Positions 25,410-33,680 are shown, counted from the stretch's first letter. The stretch is 64,000 nt of DNA from Streptomyces sp. NBC_01283 (GCF_041435335.1 NZ_CP108430.1:6609001-6673000); one strand, 5' to 3'. The notes: generated by a model from the letters alone, not told the origin. Made by a program: numbers and translations.

Positions 25410-26810
25410 ATGTCCGCACGCTCTGTCGCCACCGTCACCGACGCCTCCTCCACCGAGTCCGCCGACCCCTGCTGCGCCGCGCCGCTGCCGGTGCTCGGCC
25501 GTGACGTCACCGTGCCGCTCGTCACCGGCGGCGAGGTGACCTACGCGGCGCTCGACTACGCCGCGAGCGCCCCGGCGCTCCAGCGGGTGTGGGACGACGT
25601 GGCCGCGTACGCGCCGTACTACGGCAGCGTGCACCGCGGCGCCGGGTACCTCTCGCAGCTCTCCACCGACCTCTTCGAGAACAGCCGCGTCACCGTCGCG
25701 GAGTTCCTCGGCTGCCGCGAGGACGACCAGGTCGTCTTCACCCGTTCGACCACCGACTCGCTCAACCTCCTTGCCGCCGCGCTGCCCGCCGACTGCCAGG
25801 TCTTCGTCTTCGAGACCGAGCACCACGCCTCGCTGCTGCCCTGGCGCGACGCCCGCGTGACCTACCTGAACGCCCCGCGCACCGCCGATCAGGCCGTCGC
25901 CACCCTGGAGCGCGCACTCGCCGACCGCGACCCCTACGGGCCCGCCCTGGTGTGCGTGACCGGCGCCTCGAACGTCACCGGTGAGCTGTGGCCGGTCAAG
26001 GAGCTCGCCGCCGCCGCCCACGCGCACGGCGCCCGCATCGTCCTGGACGCCGCGCAGCTCGCGCCCCACCACCCCGTCTCGATCAGCGAGCTCGACGTCG
26101 ACTGGGTCGCCTTCTCCGGCCACAAGCTGTACGCGCCCTTCGGCTCGGGTGTCCTCGCGGGACGCTCCGACTGGCTGCGGGCGGCCGAGCCGTACCTCGC
26201 GGGCGGCGGCGCCTCGCGCAAGGTCGCACGGCGTACGGACGGCGGCGTGGACGTCGAGTGGCACGACACCGCCGCGCGGCACGAGGCCGGCTCGCCGAAC
26301 GTCATCGGCGTCTACTCGATCGCCGCCGCCTGCAAGGCGCTCACCGAGGCGGGCTTCGACGAGCTCGTCGCCCGGGAGCGCCACCTCATCGCCAAGGTCC
26401 GCGAGGGTCTCGCTGAAGTGCCCGCCGTGAAGGTGCTCTCGCTCTTCGGCGACGACGCGCCGCGCGTCGGCGTCATCTCCTTCGTCGTCGACGGCTGGAA
26501 CAGCTCGCACTTCGCCGCCGCGCTCTCCGCCGAGTACGGCATCGGCGTACGCGACGGTCTCTTCTGCGCCCACCCGCTGGTGCGCACCCTGCTCGGCAGC
26601 GACCCGCAGACCCAGGGCGAGTGCGGTGCCCCCGAGGCCGCGCCCGGCGAGAAGTCCCTGAACGCGATCCGCGTCAGCTTCGGCGCGGGCACCCCGGACG
26701 AGCACGTGGAGCGCTTCGTGCGCGCCTGCAAGGAGCTCGTGGCCGACGGCGCGCGCTGGAACTACCGTACGGAGGACGGGCGTTGCGTCCCGGACACCAC
26801 GGCCGCCTGA
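25410..26810 (+). CDS. Class-V PLP-dependent aminotransferase / cysteine desulfurase-like
   Basis: A 466-residue class-V aminotransferase-fold enzyme. Markers are TYAALDYAASAPALQRVWDD near residue 50, FTRSTTDSLNLLAAALPADC for phosphate binding, VLDAAQLAPHHPVSI with the PLP Asp, and VDWVAFSGHKLYAPFGSG near residue 240 with the Schiff-base Lys. The C-terminal domain has VGVISFVVDGWNSSHFAAAL and GVRDGLFCAHPLV. The SAM-IV riboswitch upstream ties it to sulfur amino-acid metabolism, and a desulfurase or C-S lyase role is plausible, but the substrate is not known. The ATG at 25410 follows GGGAG; an in-frame ATG at 25362 has no ribosome site. Confidence 0.88.
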   Translation: MSARSVATVTDASSTESADPCCAAPLPVLGRDVTVPLVTGGEVTYAALDYAASAPALQRVWDDVAAYAPYYGSVHRGAGYLSQLSTDLFENSRVTVAEFLGCREDDQVVFTRSTTDSLNLLAAALPADCQVFVFETEHHASLLPWRDARVTYLNAPRTADQAVATLERALADRDPYGPALVCVTGASNVTGELWPVKELAAAAHAHGARIVLDAAQLAPHHPVSISELDVDWVAFSGHKLYAPFGSGVLAGRSDWLRAAEPYLAGGGASRKVARRTDGGVDVEWHDTAARHEAGSPNVIGVYSIAAACKALTEAGFDELVARERHLIAKVREGLAEVPAVKVLSLFGDDAPRVGVISFVVDGWNSSHFAAALSAEYGIGVRDGLFCAHPLVRTLLGSDPQTQGECGAPEAAPGEKSLNAIRVSFGAGTPDEHVERFVRACKELVADGARWNYRTEDGRCVPDTTAA

Positions 26811-26923
26811 GCCCTGGGCAGTCCCCTCAGGCATGACCCCAGAACGATCATCCGCAGGGCCCGCTCGCGCCCTCCGCCCGGATGTGGTGCGCGTCCTGAC
26901 CGGCTCCCAGGCCGTTGTGGGGG

Positions 26924-27048
26924 GTTGCAGGCGACGCGGATCTCGGAGTCCTTCAGGCGGGGGTCGAGGCCCGAGGGGTCGACCCGGCTCAGGCGGGTCA
27001 ACTTCCGCCCGCCGTGCGGGAGTTCTACGCCCAGGACGGGAGCGGACG
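26924..27048 (-). pseudogene. Remnant of a glycerate kinase gene
   Basis: On the minus strand the frame reads LGVELPHGGRKLTRLSRVD, then PSGLDPRLKDSEIRVACN. The second block is almost identical to the conserved internal block of glycerate kinases (GLDPRLKD, then IRVACD; compared from memory with E. coli GarK/GlxK). Only about 40 codons are recognisable: after VACN the sequence becomes PPQRPGSRSG and no longer matches, and upstream it runs into the AsnC-type gene. No start, P-loop or C-terminal half is present. The rest of the 26811-27048 gap shows nothing else. Confidence 0.7.
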
Positions 27049-27330
27049 CTAGGAGTCGAGGCCGATCGCGAACGCCGCTTCGAGGTCGTGCTGCGAGTAC
27101 GTACGGAACGCGACATGCGTGTCCGTCCCCTCCACGCCCGGGATCTTGCTGATCTTGCCGGGGATGACGTCGGCCAGGTCGTCGTGGCGCGTGACGCGCA
27201 CCATGGCGATCAGGTCGTACGTACCGGTCACGGAGAAGACCTCGCTGACACAGTCGAGGGCGGCGATCGACTCGGCGATCTCCGGGATCCGGTCCACGCT
27301 GGTCTTGATGAGCACGATCGCGGTGATCAC
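27049..27330 (-). CDS. Lrp/AsnC effector-binding (RAM) domain protein, stand-alone
   Basis: A 93-residue protein that is only the C-terminal RAM/AsnC ligand-binding domain, without the helix-turn-helix. It starts MITAIVLIKTSVDRIPEIAE, with VFSVTGTYDLIAMVRVTRHD and the GVEGTDTHVAFRTYSQHDLE end typical of the family, a small ferredoxin-like fold that binds amino acids and oligomerises. The GTG at 27330 follows GAGGGAGA and overlaps the rhomboid stop by 4 bases, so the two are coupled. Without a DNA-binding domain it must act by binding a ligand or a partner regulator. Confidence 0.9.
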   Translation of the reverse strand: MITAIVLIKTSVDRIPEIAESIAALDCVSEVFSVTGTYDLIAMVRVTRHDDLADVIPGKISKIPGVEGTDTHVAFRTYSQHDLEAAFAIGLDS

Positions 27331-28058
27331 GGCTGACTGTCTCCCTCGGTAACCGGTGCTGGCTTCTTCACTCTAGCTGTCCTCCTGTAGCGCCCCCATG
27401 CGTACAGAAAGCCGAGGGAGAACCCGACCAGGTGGGCCAGATACGCCACCCCCGGCCCCTGCGCGCCCTGCCAGGCCGCGAGCCACTGCAGTACCACCCA
27501 GAACGGCAGCACCACCCAGGCCGGAAACCGCAGCGGCAGGAAGAAGAGGAACGGGAAGAGGCTGGTGACCCGCGCCTTGGGGAAGAGACGGAGAAAGGCA
27601 CCGAGCACCGCGGAGATCGCCCCCGACGCGCCCACCAGGGTCTGATGCGAGCCCGCGTGCGCGACCGCGTACGCGAACAGGGCGAGATAGCCGCAGCCGA
27701 CATAGAAGAACGCGAACTGGAGGTGTCCCATCCGCTCCTCGGTCATCGCCCCGAAGACGAAGAGGAACAGCATGTTGCCCAGCAGATGCAGCCAGCTCCC
27801 GTGCACGAAGAGCGCGGTGGCCGGGGCGAGCACGGGCCGCAGCGCCCCGCTGAACAGCTCCGAGGGGACCACGCCCCAGCGCTCGAAGTAGTCCTGCTGT
27901 GCGGCGAGCAGCTCATCGCCGGTGCCGTACCCGGGATTGAGCCCCGACACGGGCGAGATCACGAAGACCAGACAGCAGACGGCGATCAGTCCGTACGTCA
28001 CCGGGGCGGACTGCCCCCTGAGCATCCGGCCCGCCGTCGAACCCCATGTCTTGATCAT
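27327..28058 (-). CDS. Rhomboid family intramembrane serine protease
   Basis: A 243-residue rhomboid protease. Six transmembrane helices are seen; the second shows HGSWLHLLGNMLFLFVFGAM (L1 loop and HxxxN), the fourth carries the catalytic Ser in TLVGASGAISAVLGAF (GASG, about residue 143), and the sixth the catalytic His in VAYLAHLVGFSLGFLYAWG (about residue 212). Both active residues are present, so it should be active on membrane substrates. The ATG at 28058 is chosen because it precedes the first helix; the ribosome site is weak. It is first in an operon with the RAM-domain gene. Confidence 0.92.
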   Translation of the reverse strand: MIKTWGSTAGRMLRGQSAPVTYGLIAVCCLVFVISPVSGLNPGYGTGDELLAAQQDYFERWGVVPSELFSGALRPVLAPATALFVHGSWLHLLGNMLFLFVFGAMTEERMGHLQFAFFYVGCGYLALFAYAVAHAGSHQTLVGASGAISAVLGAFLRLFPKARVTSLFPFLFFLPLRFPAWVVLPFWVVLQWLAAWQGAQGPGVAYLAHLVGFSLGFLYAWGRYRRTARVKKPAPVTEGDSQP

Positions 28059-28196
28059 GAACAGAGCATGACGTAAGTGCAGCAAACCGTACAGACCGCC
28101 CCGCCGCGTGGGAGGCCGCCGCATGGAGACCCTTACAGGCCTTAGGGTTACGGGCACCACGCACCATGGAATTCCGAAGGAAAGCGAACAGCCACG

Positions 28197-28436
28197 ATGA
28201 CGGTTCCTCTGCCGACCGACACCACCCGGTGGCGCTGCGCGCTCTGCGGCAACCTCACGCGTTTCGACGTGACCCGCACGTCGAAGGTCGTCGAATATGT
28301 GCACCTCGACCTGGCCGGTGAGTCGAACGTCGAGGAACGCGAGGTGGTCAGTGAGACCATCGAGTCGGTGCGCTGCCGCTGGTGCAACGCGGTGGACCAG
28401 GTGGAACTCGTGGACAGGCCGGGCGCCGGCTCCTGA
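28197..28436 (+). CDS. Small zinc-ribbon-like protein
   Basis: A 79-residue protein with two CxxC knuckles: RCALCGN near residue 14 and RCRWCN near residue 61. The four Cys probably bind one zinc. Between them lies a beta-rich stretch (VVEYVHLDLAGESNVEEREV). No enzyme motif is present. The ATG at 28197 has AAGGAAAG upstream. It lies 34 bp before the NYN-domain gene, so the two are likely co-transcribed; a nucleic-acid-binding role would fit a zinc ribbon beside a NYN RNase, but this is inference. Confidence 0.8.
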   Translation: MTVPLPTDTTRWRCALCGNLTRFDVTRTSKVVEYVHLDLAGESNVEEREVVSETIESVRCRWCNAVDQVELVDRPGAGS

Positions 28437-28470
28437 GGGAGCGGGCCCCGCACAGCTAGTGGGGTGACGG

Positions 28471-29820
28471 ATGGTGGAGAGCGCAAGCGGGGAGCCGGAC
28501 GACGGCACCGCTGAGGTGCTCGACCGCCCGCTGCCCGACGGAGTGCGACGGCGGGTCGTCCAGATCGTCTCGGACGGCTTCGGCGGGCTCACGGTCAGCG
28601 AACTGCCCGCACAGCTGCGGCAGTACGCCCGCTTCACGCCGACCCGGCGGACGAAGTTCGCGGGCAACGCGATGGCGGCGGCCCTGGAGGGCGACGCGCT
28701 CTTCCGGCAGCGCATCGGCGAACGTCTCAGAGAGGCGCAGCCCGAGCTCACCGGCGCCCTGGACGCGGGCTCACCGCCCCCGGCCGCGGACCCCCTCGAT
28801 GTGGCGGCCGCGGCCTATGTACTGCGTCCCACCGGATGGGTGAAGCTGGTGACCGCCGCGGGTGAGGAAGCCCTGCGGGCGGACGCCGAGCGCGTCGAGG
28901 ACGAGACCCGCGCCGAGCTCGAACGGCTGCGCCAGGAACTCTCCGCGGCCCGCGGCCAGACGAAGGCCGAGACCGAACGGCTGCGCACGGAGCTGGAGTC
29001 GGCGAAGAAGGAAGCCGAATCGATGCATCGCAAGCTGCGCGGTGCCCTCAGTGACGTCAAGCGCGGTGAGGCCGCCCTGCGCAAGGCCGCCGCCGAGTAC
29101 GACGCCGCACGCGCCGATGGCCAGGCGCAGCTGTCCGCCGCCGAGAGCGAGTCCCGGCGGCTCAAGGCGCGGCTGAGCGAGACCGAGGCCGCCCTAGAGG
29201 CCAGCCGCAGGGCGGCGCGCGAGGGCCGCAGCGTCGAGGACATGCGGGTGCGGCTGCTGCTCGACACGGTCCTGGAGTCCGCCCAGGGGCTGCGCCGCGA
29301 ACTGGCCCTGCCGCCCGTCTCCGTGCGGCCCGCGGAGACCGTGGACGCCGTCGAGCCGGGGCGGATGACGCCCAAGGACATCGCCGCCCGCGCGCTCTCC
29401 GAGAACGATCCGGCCATCCTCGACCAGCTGCTCGCGCTGCCGCAGGCGCACATGGTCGTGGACGGCTACAACGTCACCAAGACGGGCTATCCGACGATGC
29501 CCCTGGAGAAGCAGCGGCTGCGGCTGCTCGGCTCGCTCTCGCAGCTCGCCGCGCAGACCGGCGCCGAGATGACCTGCGTCTTCGACGGGGCCGAACTCGC
29601 CGCGCCCGTACTGCTCGCGCCGCCGCGCGGGGTACGGGTGCTGTTCTCCAAGCCGGGCGTCACCGCGGACGAACTGATCCGCCAGCTGGTGCGCGCCGAG
29701 CCTCCCGGGCGCCCCGTGGTCGTCGTCTCGACCGACCGCGAAGTGGCCGACGGGATCGCGAAGGCGGGGGCGCGGCCGGTCGCTTCGGCCGTGCTCCTGA
29801 AGCGGCTTTCGCGGGGCTGA
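28471..29820 (+). CDS. NYN (YacP-like) domain protein with long coiled coil
   Basis: A 449-residue protein in three parts: an N-terminal helical domain (residues 1-130, with FGGLTVSELPAQLRQYARF), a charged coiled coil at about residues 130-265 (EERLRQE-type heptads rich in Glu, Arg and Ala), and a C-terminal NYN/PIN-like nuclease domain from about residue 325. The last has the conserved MVVDGYNVTKTGYPTM, TCVFDGAEL, KPGVTADELIRQLV and VVSTDREVADGIAKAGA acidic sites of Rae1/YacP. The Bacillus homologue cuts ribosome-bound mRNA, so an RNase role is likely. Three 24-bp tandem repeats begin in its last codons. Confidence 0.88.
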   Translation: MVESASGEPDDGTAEVLDRPLPDGVRRRVVQIVSDGFGGLTVSELPAQLRQYARFTPTRRTKFAGNAMAAALEGDALFRQRIGERLREAQPELTGALDAGSPPPAADPLDVAAAAYVLRPTGWVKLVTAAGEEALRADAERVEDETRAELERLRQELSAARGQTKAETERLRTELESAKKEAESMHRKLRGALSDVKRGEAALRKAAAEYDAARADGQAQLSAAESESRRLKARLSETEAALEASRRAAREGRSVEDMRVRLLLDTVLESAQGLRRELALPPVSVRPAETVDAVEPGRMTPKDIAARALSENDPAILDQLLALPQAHMVVDGYNVTKTGYPTMPLEKQRLRLLGSLSQLAAQTGAEMTCVFDGAELAAPVLLAPPRGVRVLFSKPGVTADELIRQLVRAEPPGRPVVVVSTDREVADGIAKAGARPVASAVLLKRLSRG

Positions 29821-29866
29821 CGCAGGCCGCTTTCGCGGGGCTGACGCACGTCGCTTTCGCGGGGCT
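29805..29866 (+). repeat. Tandem 24-bp repeat at the end of the NYN gene
   Basis: Three units start at 29805, 29829 and 29853, each beginning GCTTTCGCGGGGCT. The first contains the stop codon. The first two share GACGCA after this core and the third is partial. Confidence 0.85.
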
Positions 29867-30107
29867 AAGGGTCGCAAGTAACTCCTGTTCCCTATGCCCG
29901 AATTGAGATGCCGTCTTCGCGACGCAGCGTCAATCCCCCCTCACCGCCTGTGTGATATCGGTAAAATATGCGCCGGGCACCCCACTTTTTGCCCTTCAGG
30001 ATTTGAACTGATCACAAGGAGGTCACTAAGGTCACGGCTCGAACCTCCGCTCGGTTGATCACCCATCCGGGGTGACAGCGGCGGTACCCGCCCACCGGAT
30101 CTCGGTA

Positions 30108-30133
30108 GGCGGCTGGAGGAAGAAGGAGCCGCC
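30108..30133 (+). promoter_or_regulatory. Hairpin presenting the ribosome site of the first NlpC/P60 gene
   Basis: GGCGGCT (30108-30114) and AGCCGCC (30127-30133) form a 7-bp stem whose loop, GGAGGAAGAAGG, is the ribosome site for the GTG at 30137. Upstream (29990-30105) lie repeated GATCAC/GGTCAC hexamers and a GGAGGT/ACCTCC pair that could compete for the site, which suggests a structured leader. Nothing else was seen in the 316-bp gap. Confidence 0.4.
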
Positions 30134-30136
30134 TTC

Positions 30137-31168
30137 GTGGCGTCCCATCGTCGACCCAAGCAGCCGAGTCGAGCCCGCGTGACCGTGCTCACCGCGACCG
30201 CCGCCGCTGCCGTGGCACTCACCTCCCAGGCCGCCAACGCGGCGCCCAGCGAGAAGCCGAGCAAGGACGAGGTCAAGTCCAAGGTCGACAAGCTCTACGA
30301 AGACGCCGGCCGGGCCACCGACCGGTACAACGGCGCCAAGGAGAAGCAGGAGAAGCTCGAGAAGGAGATCGGCGAGCTTCAGGACAAGGTCGCCCGCGGC
30401 CAGGAGGACCTCAACGACCTCCGCGGCGGGCTCGGTTCGATGGCCAGCGCGCAGTACCGCACCGGCGGCATCGATCCCTCCGTCCAGCTCTTCCTCTCCG
30501 CCGACCCGGACGACTACCTCGACAAGGCGTCCACCATGGACCAGTTGAGCGGTCAGCAGGTCGAGGCGCTCAAGAAGGTCCAGGAGAAGCAGCGGACCCT
30601 CGCGCAGGAGCGCAAGGAGGCTTCCGACAAGCTCAAGGACCTCGCCGACACGCGCAAGGAACTGGGCAAGAAGAAGAAGGAAGTCCAGAGCAAGCTCGGC
30701 GCCGCCCAGAAGCTGCTCAACACCCTCAGCGCCAAGGAGAAGGCGGACCTCGCCGCCAAGGAGCAGCGCGCCAGCCGCAGCGCCGGCGACCGCGTGGACC
30801 TCGGCAAGGAGGTCCCGGCATCGCAGCGCGGCCAGGCCGCCCTGAGCGCCGCCGCCACGCAGCTCGGCAAGCCCTACGTCTCCGGCGGCAGCGGCCCCAA
30901 CTCCTACGACTGCTCCGGCCTCACGCAGTGGGCGTACAACCAGGCCGGTGTGCAGATCACCCGGACCACGTACACCCAGCAGAACGACGGCACGAAGATC
31001 GGTCGCGGCGAGCTGAAGCCCGGCGACCTGGTGTTCTTCAACAGCCTGGCGCACGTCGGCTTCTACGCGGGCAACGGCCAGATCCTGCACGCTCCCAAGC
31101 CGGGCGCCGTGGTGCGCTACGAGTCGATGTCCACCGTCGGCTCCTTCCAGTTCGGCGTCCGCATCTGA
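30137..31168 (+). CDS. NlpC/P60 endopeptidase, secreted peptidoglycan hydrolase
   Basis: A 343-residue secreted cell-wall hydrolase. The signal peptide (VTVLTATAAAAVALTSQ, cut near AANAAPS) is followed by a coiled coil over about residues 40-215 (DKLYEDAGRATDRYNGAKEK), the usual autoinhibitory or FtsEX-type arm. The C-terminal NlpC/P60 domain has the catalytic Cys in YDCSGLTQWAYNQAG (about residue 258), His in LAHVGFYAGNGQILHAP (about residue 307) and the polar third residue. It cleaves D-Glu-mDAP-type stem bonds. The GTG follows GGAGGAAGAAGG. It is followed by a paralogue of the same design. Confidence 0.93.
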   Translation: MASHRRPKQPSRARVTVLTATAAAAVALTSQAANAAPSEKPSKDEVKSKVDKLYEDAGRATDRYNGAKEKQEKLEKEIGELQDKVARGQEDLNDLRGGLGSMASAQYRTGGIDPSVQLFLSADPDDYLDKASTMDQLSGQQVEALKKVQEKQRTLAQERKEASDKLKDLADTRKELGKKKKEVQSKLGAAQKLLNTLSAKEKADLAAKEQRASRSAGDRVDLGKEVPASQRGQAALSAAATQLGKPYVSGGSGPNSYDCSGLTQWAYNQAGVQITRTTYTQQNDGTKIGRGELKPGDLVFFNSLAHVGFYAGNGQILHAPKPGAVVRYESMSTVGSFQFGVRI

Positions 31169-31221
31169 AACGACCGGCGTGCCGCCCAAACGGGCGAATT
31201 CCGGTAACTCGAGCTGACCCC

Positions 31222-31257
31222 ACGCCCCGTCGGTGACCTGCGTCTCCGGCGGGGCGT
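31222..31257 (+). terminator. Terminator after the first NlpC/P60 gene
   Basis: ACGCCCCG and CGGGGCGT form an 8-bp stem, extended by CGG/CCG pairing, about 55 bp after the stop. The second hydrolase therefore probably has its own promoter in 31258-31398. Confidence 0.65.
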
Positions 31258-31398
31258 CACTTTGCGTACACGGCGGGGTCTTTGGCCGTGACGTGATCCC
31301 ACGGCTACTGTCGCGCCCATTCCCCCGACGGATCGGGGGGACTTCCCCCGGTTCGTCCATTGTCCGGGGGTCCGTCAGCGGAGGGAGAGCGGCTTCCC

Positions 31399-32427
31399 GT
31401 GGGGTCCCATCGTCGTCCCGCGCTGTCCGGCCTTGACCGGAGCACGCGCGTAACCGTCCTGTCAGCCGCCGCGGCCACCGCCGCGGCCGCCCTCGCCGCC
31501 ACACCGGCCGGCGCCGCACCTCAGGACACCCCGGCGACCACCAAGGCCAAGGTGGACCGCCTCTTCGAGGAGGCCGAGCAGGCCACCGAGGCGTACAACA
31601 AGGCCGACGAGCGCGCGGACACGCTGCGCGAGCAGGTCGAGCGGGCCAAGGACAGCGTCGCCCGCGGCCAGGAGCGCATCAACACGATGCGCGGCGCGCT
31701 CGGTTCGCTCGCCGGGGCGCAGTACCGCTCGGGCGGCATCGACCCCTCCGTCGCCCTGATGCTCTCCTCCGACCCGGACGGCTATCTGGAGAAGGCGGCG
31801 GCGCTCGACCGCATCAGCGCTCGGCAGGCAGGCGAACTGACCGACCTGCAGAAGGCCCAGCGCAGCCTCGCGCAGGAGCGCACGGAAGCCGGCCGCAAGC
31901 TCCTTGAGCTGGAGAAGAGCCGCACCGCCGTGGCCCGCCACAAGCGGAGCGTCGAACACAAGCTCGCCAAGGCGCGCAAGCTGCTCAACTCCCTGTCCTC
32001 GCGGGACCGCGAGGAGTACGACAGGACGTCGCGCTCGGGGCGTGACGAGATGCCGGACCTCGGCAGCGCCGGGCCCACCTCGGGGCGGGCCGCCGCCGCT
32101 CTCGCGGCGGCGCGGTCGGCGATCGGCCGCCCCTACGTGTGGGGCGCCAACGGCCCGTCCGGATTCGACTGTTCGGGCCTCACCCAGTGGTCGTACGCGC
32201 AGGCGGGCGTCGGCCTGCCGCGCACCTCGCAGGCCCAGCGGTACGCGGGACGCCAGGTGCCCCTGTCCCAGGCGAAGCCCGGTGACCTGGTCGCCTACCG
32301 CGACGACGCCAGCCACATCGGGATGTACGTCGGCAACGGCCAGGTCGTGCACGCGCCCTACCCCGGCGCCCCCGTGCGATACGACCCCGTCGGCATGATG
32401 CCGGTGTCGTCGGTGACGCGGATCTGA
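31399..32427 (+). CDS. NlpC/P60 endopeptidase, second copy
   Basis: A 342-residue paralogue of the preceding gene with the same layout: signal peptide (VTVLSAAAATAAAALAATP, then AGAAPQD), coiled coil (LFEEAEQATEAYNKADERAD) and a C-terminal NlpC/P60 domain with FDCSGLTQWSYAQAGVGLPR (Cys near residue 260) and ASHIGMYVGNGQVVHAP (His). Short segments such as SVARGQERINTMRGALGSLAGA match the first copy, so they arose by tandem duplication. The GTG at 31399 follows GGAGGGAGAG; an upstream extension is not expected to be translated. It is 38 bp before the lipoprotein peptidase, so the pair may be co-transcribed. Confidence 0.93.
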   Translation: MGSHRRPALSGLDRSTRVTVLSAAAATAAAALAATPAGAAPQDTPATTKAKVDRLFEEAEQATEAYNKADERADTLREQVERAKDSVARGQERINTMRGALGSLAGAQYRSGGIDPSVALMLSSDPDGYLEKAAALDRISARQAGELTDLQKAQRSLAQERTEAGRKLLELEKSRTAVARHKRSVEHKLAKARKLLNSLSSRDREEYDRTSRSGRDEMPDLGSAGPTSGRAAAALAAARSAIGRPYVWGANGPSGFDCSGLTQWSYAQAGVGLPRTSQAQRYAGRQVPLSQAKPGDLVAYRDDASHIGMYVGNGQVVHAPYPGAPVRYDPVGMMPVSSVTRI

Positions 32428-32465
32428 CCGGCGGTCCGCCGCCCGCTGCCCGTACGATCTGAAAC

Positions 32466-33680
32466 GTGGCTGGTCGCGGGCGTGGGTCGTGGGTGCTGGG
32501 GATCTGTTTCGCTCTGCTCGTCGGGTGCGGCGGTCCCTCGGCGACCGATGCCGCGCCCGGCGACGTGCGCAGGCTGCTCGACCGGCGTGCGGAAGCGGTG
32601 CTCGACCGGGACGCGGCGGCGTTCCGCGCGACGGGCCGCGCTGCCGGGTCCTCCGGGGGCACCGGGGCCGCCGAGGCCTACGACAACCTGCGCGAGGTGC
32701 CGCTCCAGTCCTGGCAGTACCGCCTGACCGCCTTCCGGCGGAACGGGGCGCGCGCCACGGCCACCGCCGACCTGCGCTACCGCATCAAGGGCTACGACAG
32801 CGAGCCGCTCGTCACCTCGCGCTCGCTCACGCTGGAGGAACGCGACGGACGGTGGTACGTCGCCTCTGAGCGGCCCGCGAAGAAGGCCACGCAGCAACTC
32901 TGGGACCAGGGGCCCGTGACGTCCGTACGGGGCGCTCACAGCCTCGTGCTGGGCATCAGGCGCGGTGAGCGGGACGAGACGACGCTGCGCGAGTACGCGG
33001 AGCTCGCCGACCGGGCGGTTCCGCAGGTGCGGGACGCCTGGCGGGGGAAGTGGCCGGAGCGGGTCGTCGTCATGGTGCCGGGGTCCCTGGACGGCATGGC
33101 GGGGCTCCTGGGGGCGCCCGCCTCCGGCTACCGGGGGATCGCGGCGGTGACCACGGGGGAGACCGGCGGCTCCGGGGAGGCGCCCGCCGACCGGATCATC
33201 GTCAACCCCGAGGCGTACGGCGTGCTCGGTGACTTCGGCAAGCAGGTCGTGCTCACCCACGAGGCGACCCACGTCGCGACCCGCGCGCGCACCTCACCGG
33301 CGACCCCCTTGTGGCTCTCCGAGGGCTTCGCCGACTGGGTGGGCTACCGCGGCACGGGCCGCACCGCCACGCAGGCCGCCCCCGAACTGCGCCGGGCCGC
33401 CCAGCGGGAGCAGCTGCCCGGCACGCTCCCCGAGGACGACGCCTTCGGCTTCAGCGGGGACGCGGGGAAGCTGGCCCAGGCGTACGAAGGGTCGTGGCTG
33501 GCCTGCCGGATGATCGCGGACCAGTGGGGCGAGAAGGAGCTGACGGAGTTCTACGAAGCGGTCGGCGCGCACAAGAAGAGGCCGGGTGCCCTGGAGGACG
33601 CGCTGCGAGACGTCCTGGACACCACTCCGGAGGAGTTCACGGCGCGCTGGCGTACGTATCTGCGCGCGGAGCTCGGCTGA
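32466..33680 (+). CDS. Lipoprotein gluzincin-like metallopeptidase
   Basis: A 404-residue probable lipoprotein. The signal sequence ends LLVGCGG (lipobox Leu-Val-Gly-Cys near residue 21). Residues 40-150 form an NTF2/cystatin-like fold (LEERDGRWYVAS). The C-terminal domain carries HEATH in KQVVLTHEATHVATRA (about residue 265), a complete HExxH zinc motif, followed 20 residues later by LWLSEGFADWVGYR, where the Glu is the third ligand of a gluzincin peptidase. The substrate is unknown. The location after two peptidoglycan hydrolases suggests work on the cell surface. The start is GTG at 32466. Its last 44 bases overlap the end of the converging membrane-protein gene. Confidence 0.8.
   Translation: MAGRGRGSWVLGICFALLVGCGGPSATDAAPGDVRRLLDRRAEAVLDRDAAAFRATGRAAGSSGGTGAAEAYDNLREVPLQSWQYRLTAFRRNGARATATADLRYRIKGYDSEPLVTSRSLTLEERDGRWYVASERPAKKATQQLWDQGPVTSVRGAHSLVLGIRRGERDETTLREYAELADRAVPQVRDAWRGKWPERVVVMVPGSLDGMAGLLGAPASGYRGIAAVTTGETGGSGEAPADRIIVNPEAYGVLGDFGKQVVLTHEATHVATRARTSPATPLWLSEGFADWVGYRGTGRTATQAAPELRRAAQREQLPGTLPEDDAFGFSGDAGKLAQAYEGSWLACRMIADQWGEKELTEFYEAVGAHKKRPGALEDALRDVLDTTPEEFTARWRTYLRAELG

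Noticed and set aside
25241..25504. Open frame running from the SAM-IV leader into the aminotransferase gene
   Set aside because: It is out of frame with the aminotransferase, Arg/His-rich at its end, and lacks a ribosome site.
26762..27001. Minus-strand frame in the gap after the aminotransferase as a functional small gene
   Set aside because: Only its upstream part resembles glycerate kinase, and the remainder has no family match; it is treated as a gene remnant.
29990..30105. c-di-AMP (ydaO) riboswitch upstream of the NlpC/P60 gene
   Set aside because: The gene type fits, but the consensus blocks of that riboswitch are not present, so only a generic structured leader is claimed.
31222..31257. 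Hairpin between the two NlpC/P60 genes as a riboswitch
   Set aside because: It is a simple GC-rich stem after a stop codon, so it is called a terminator.
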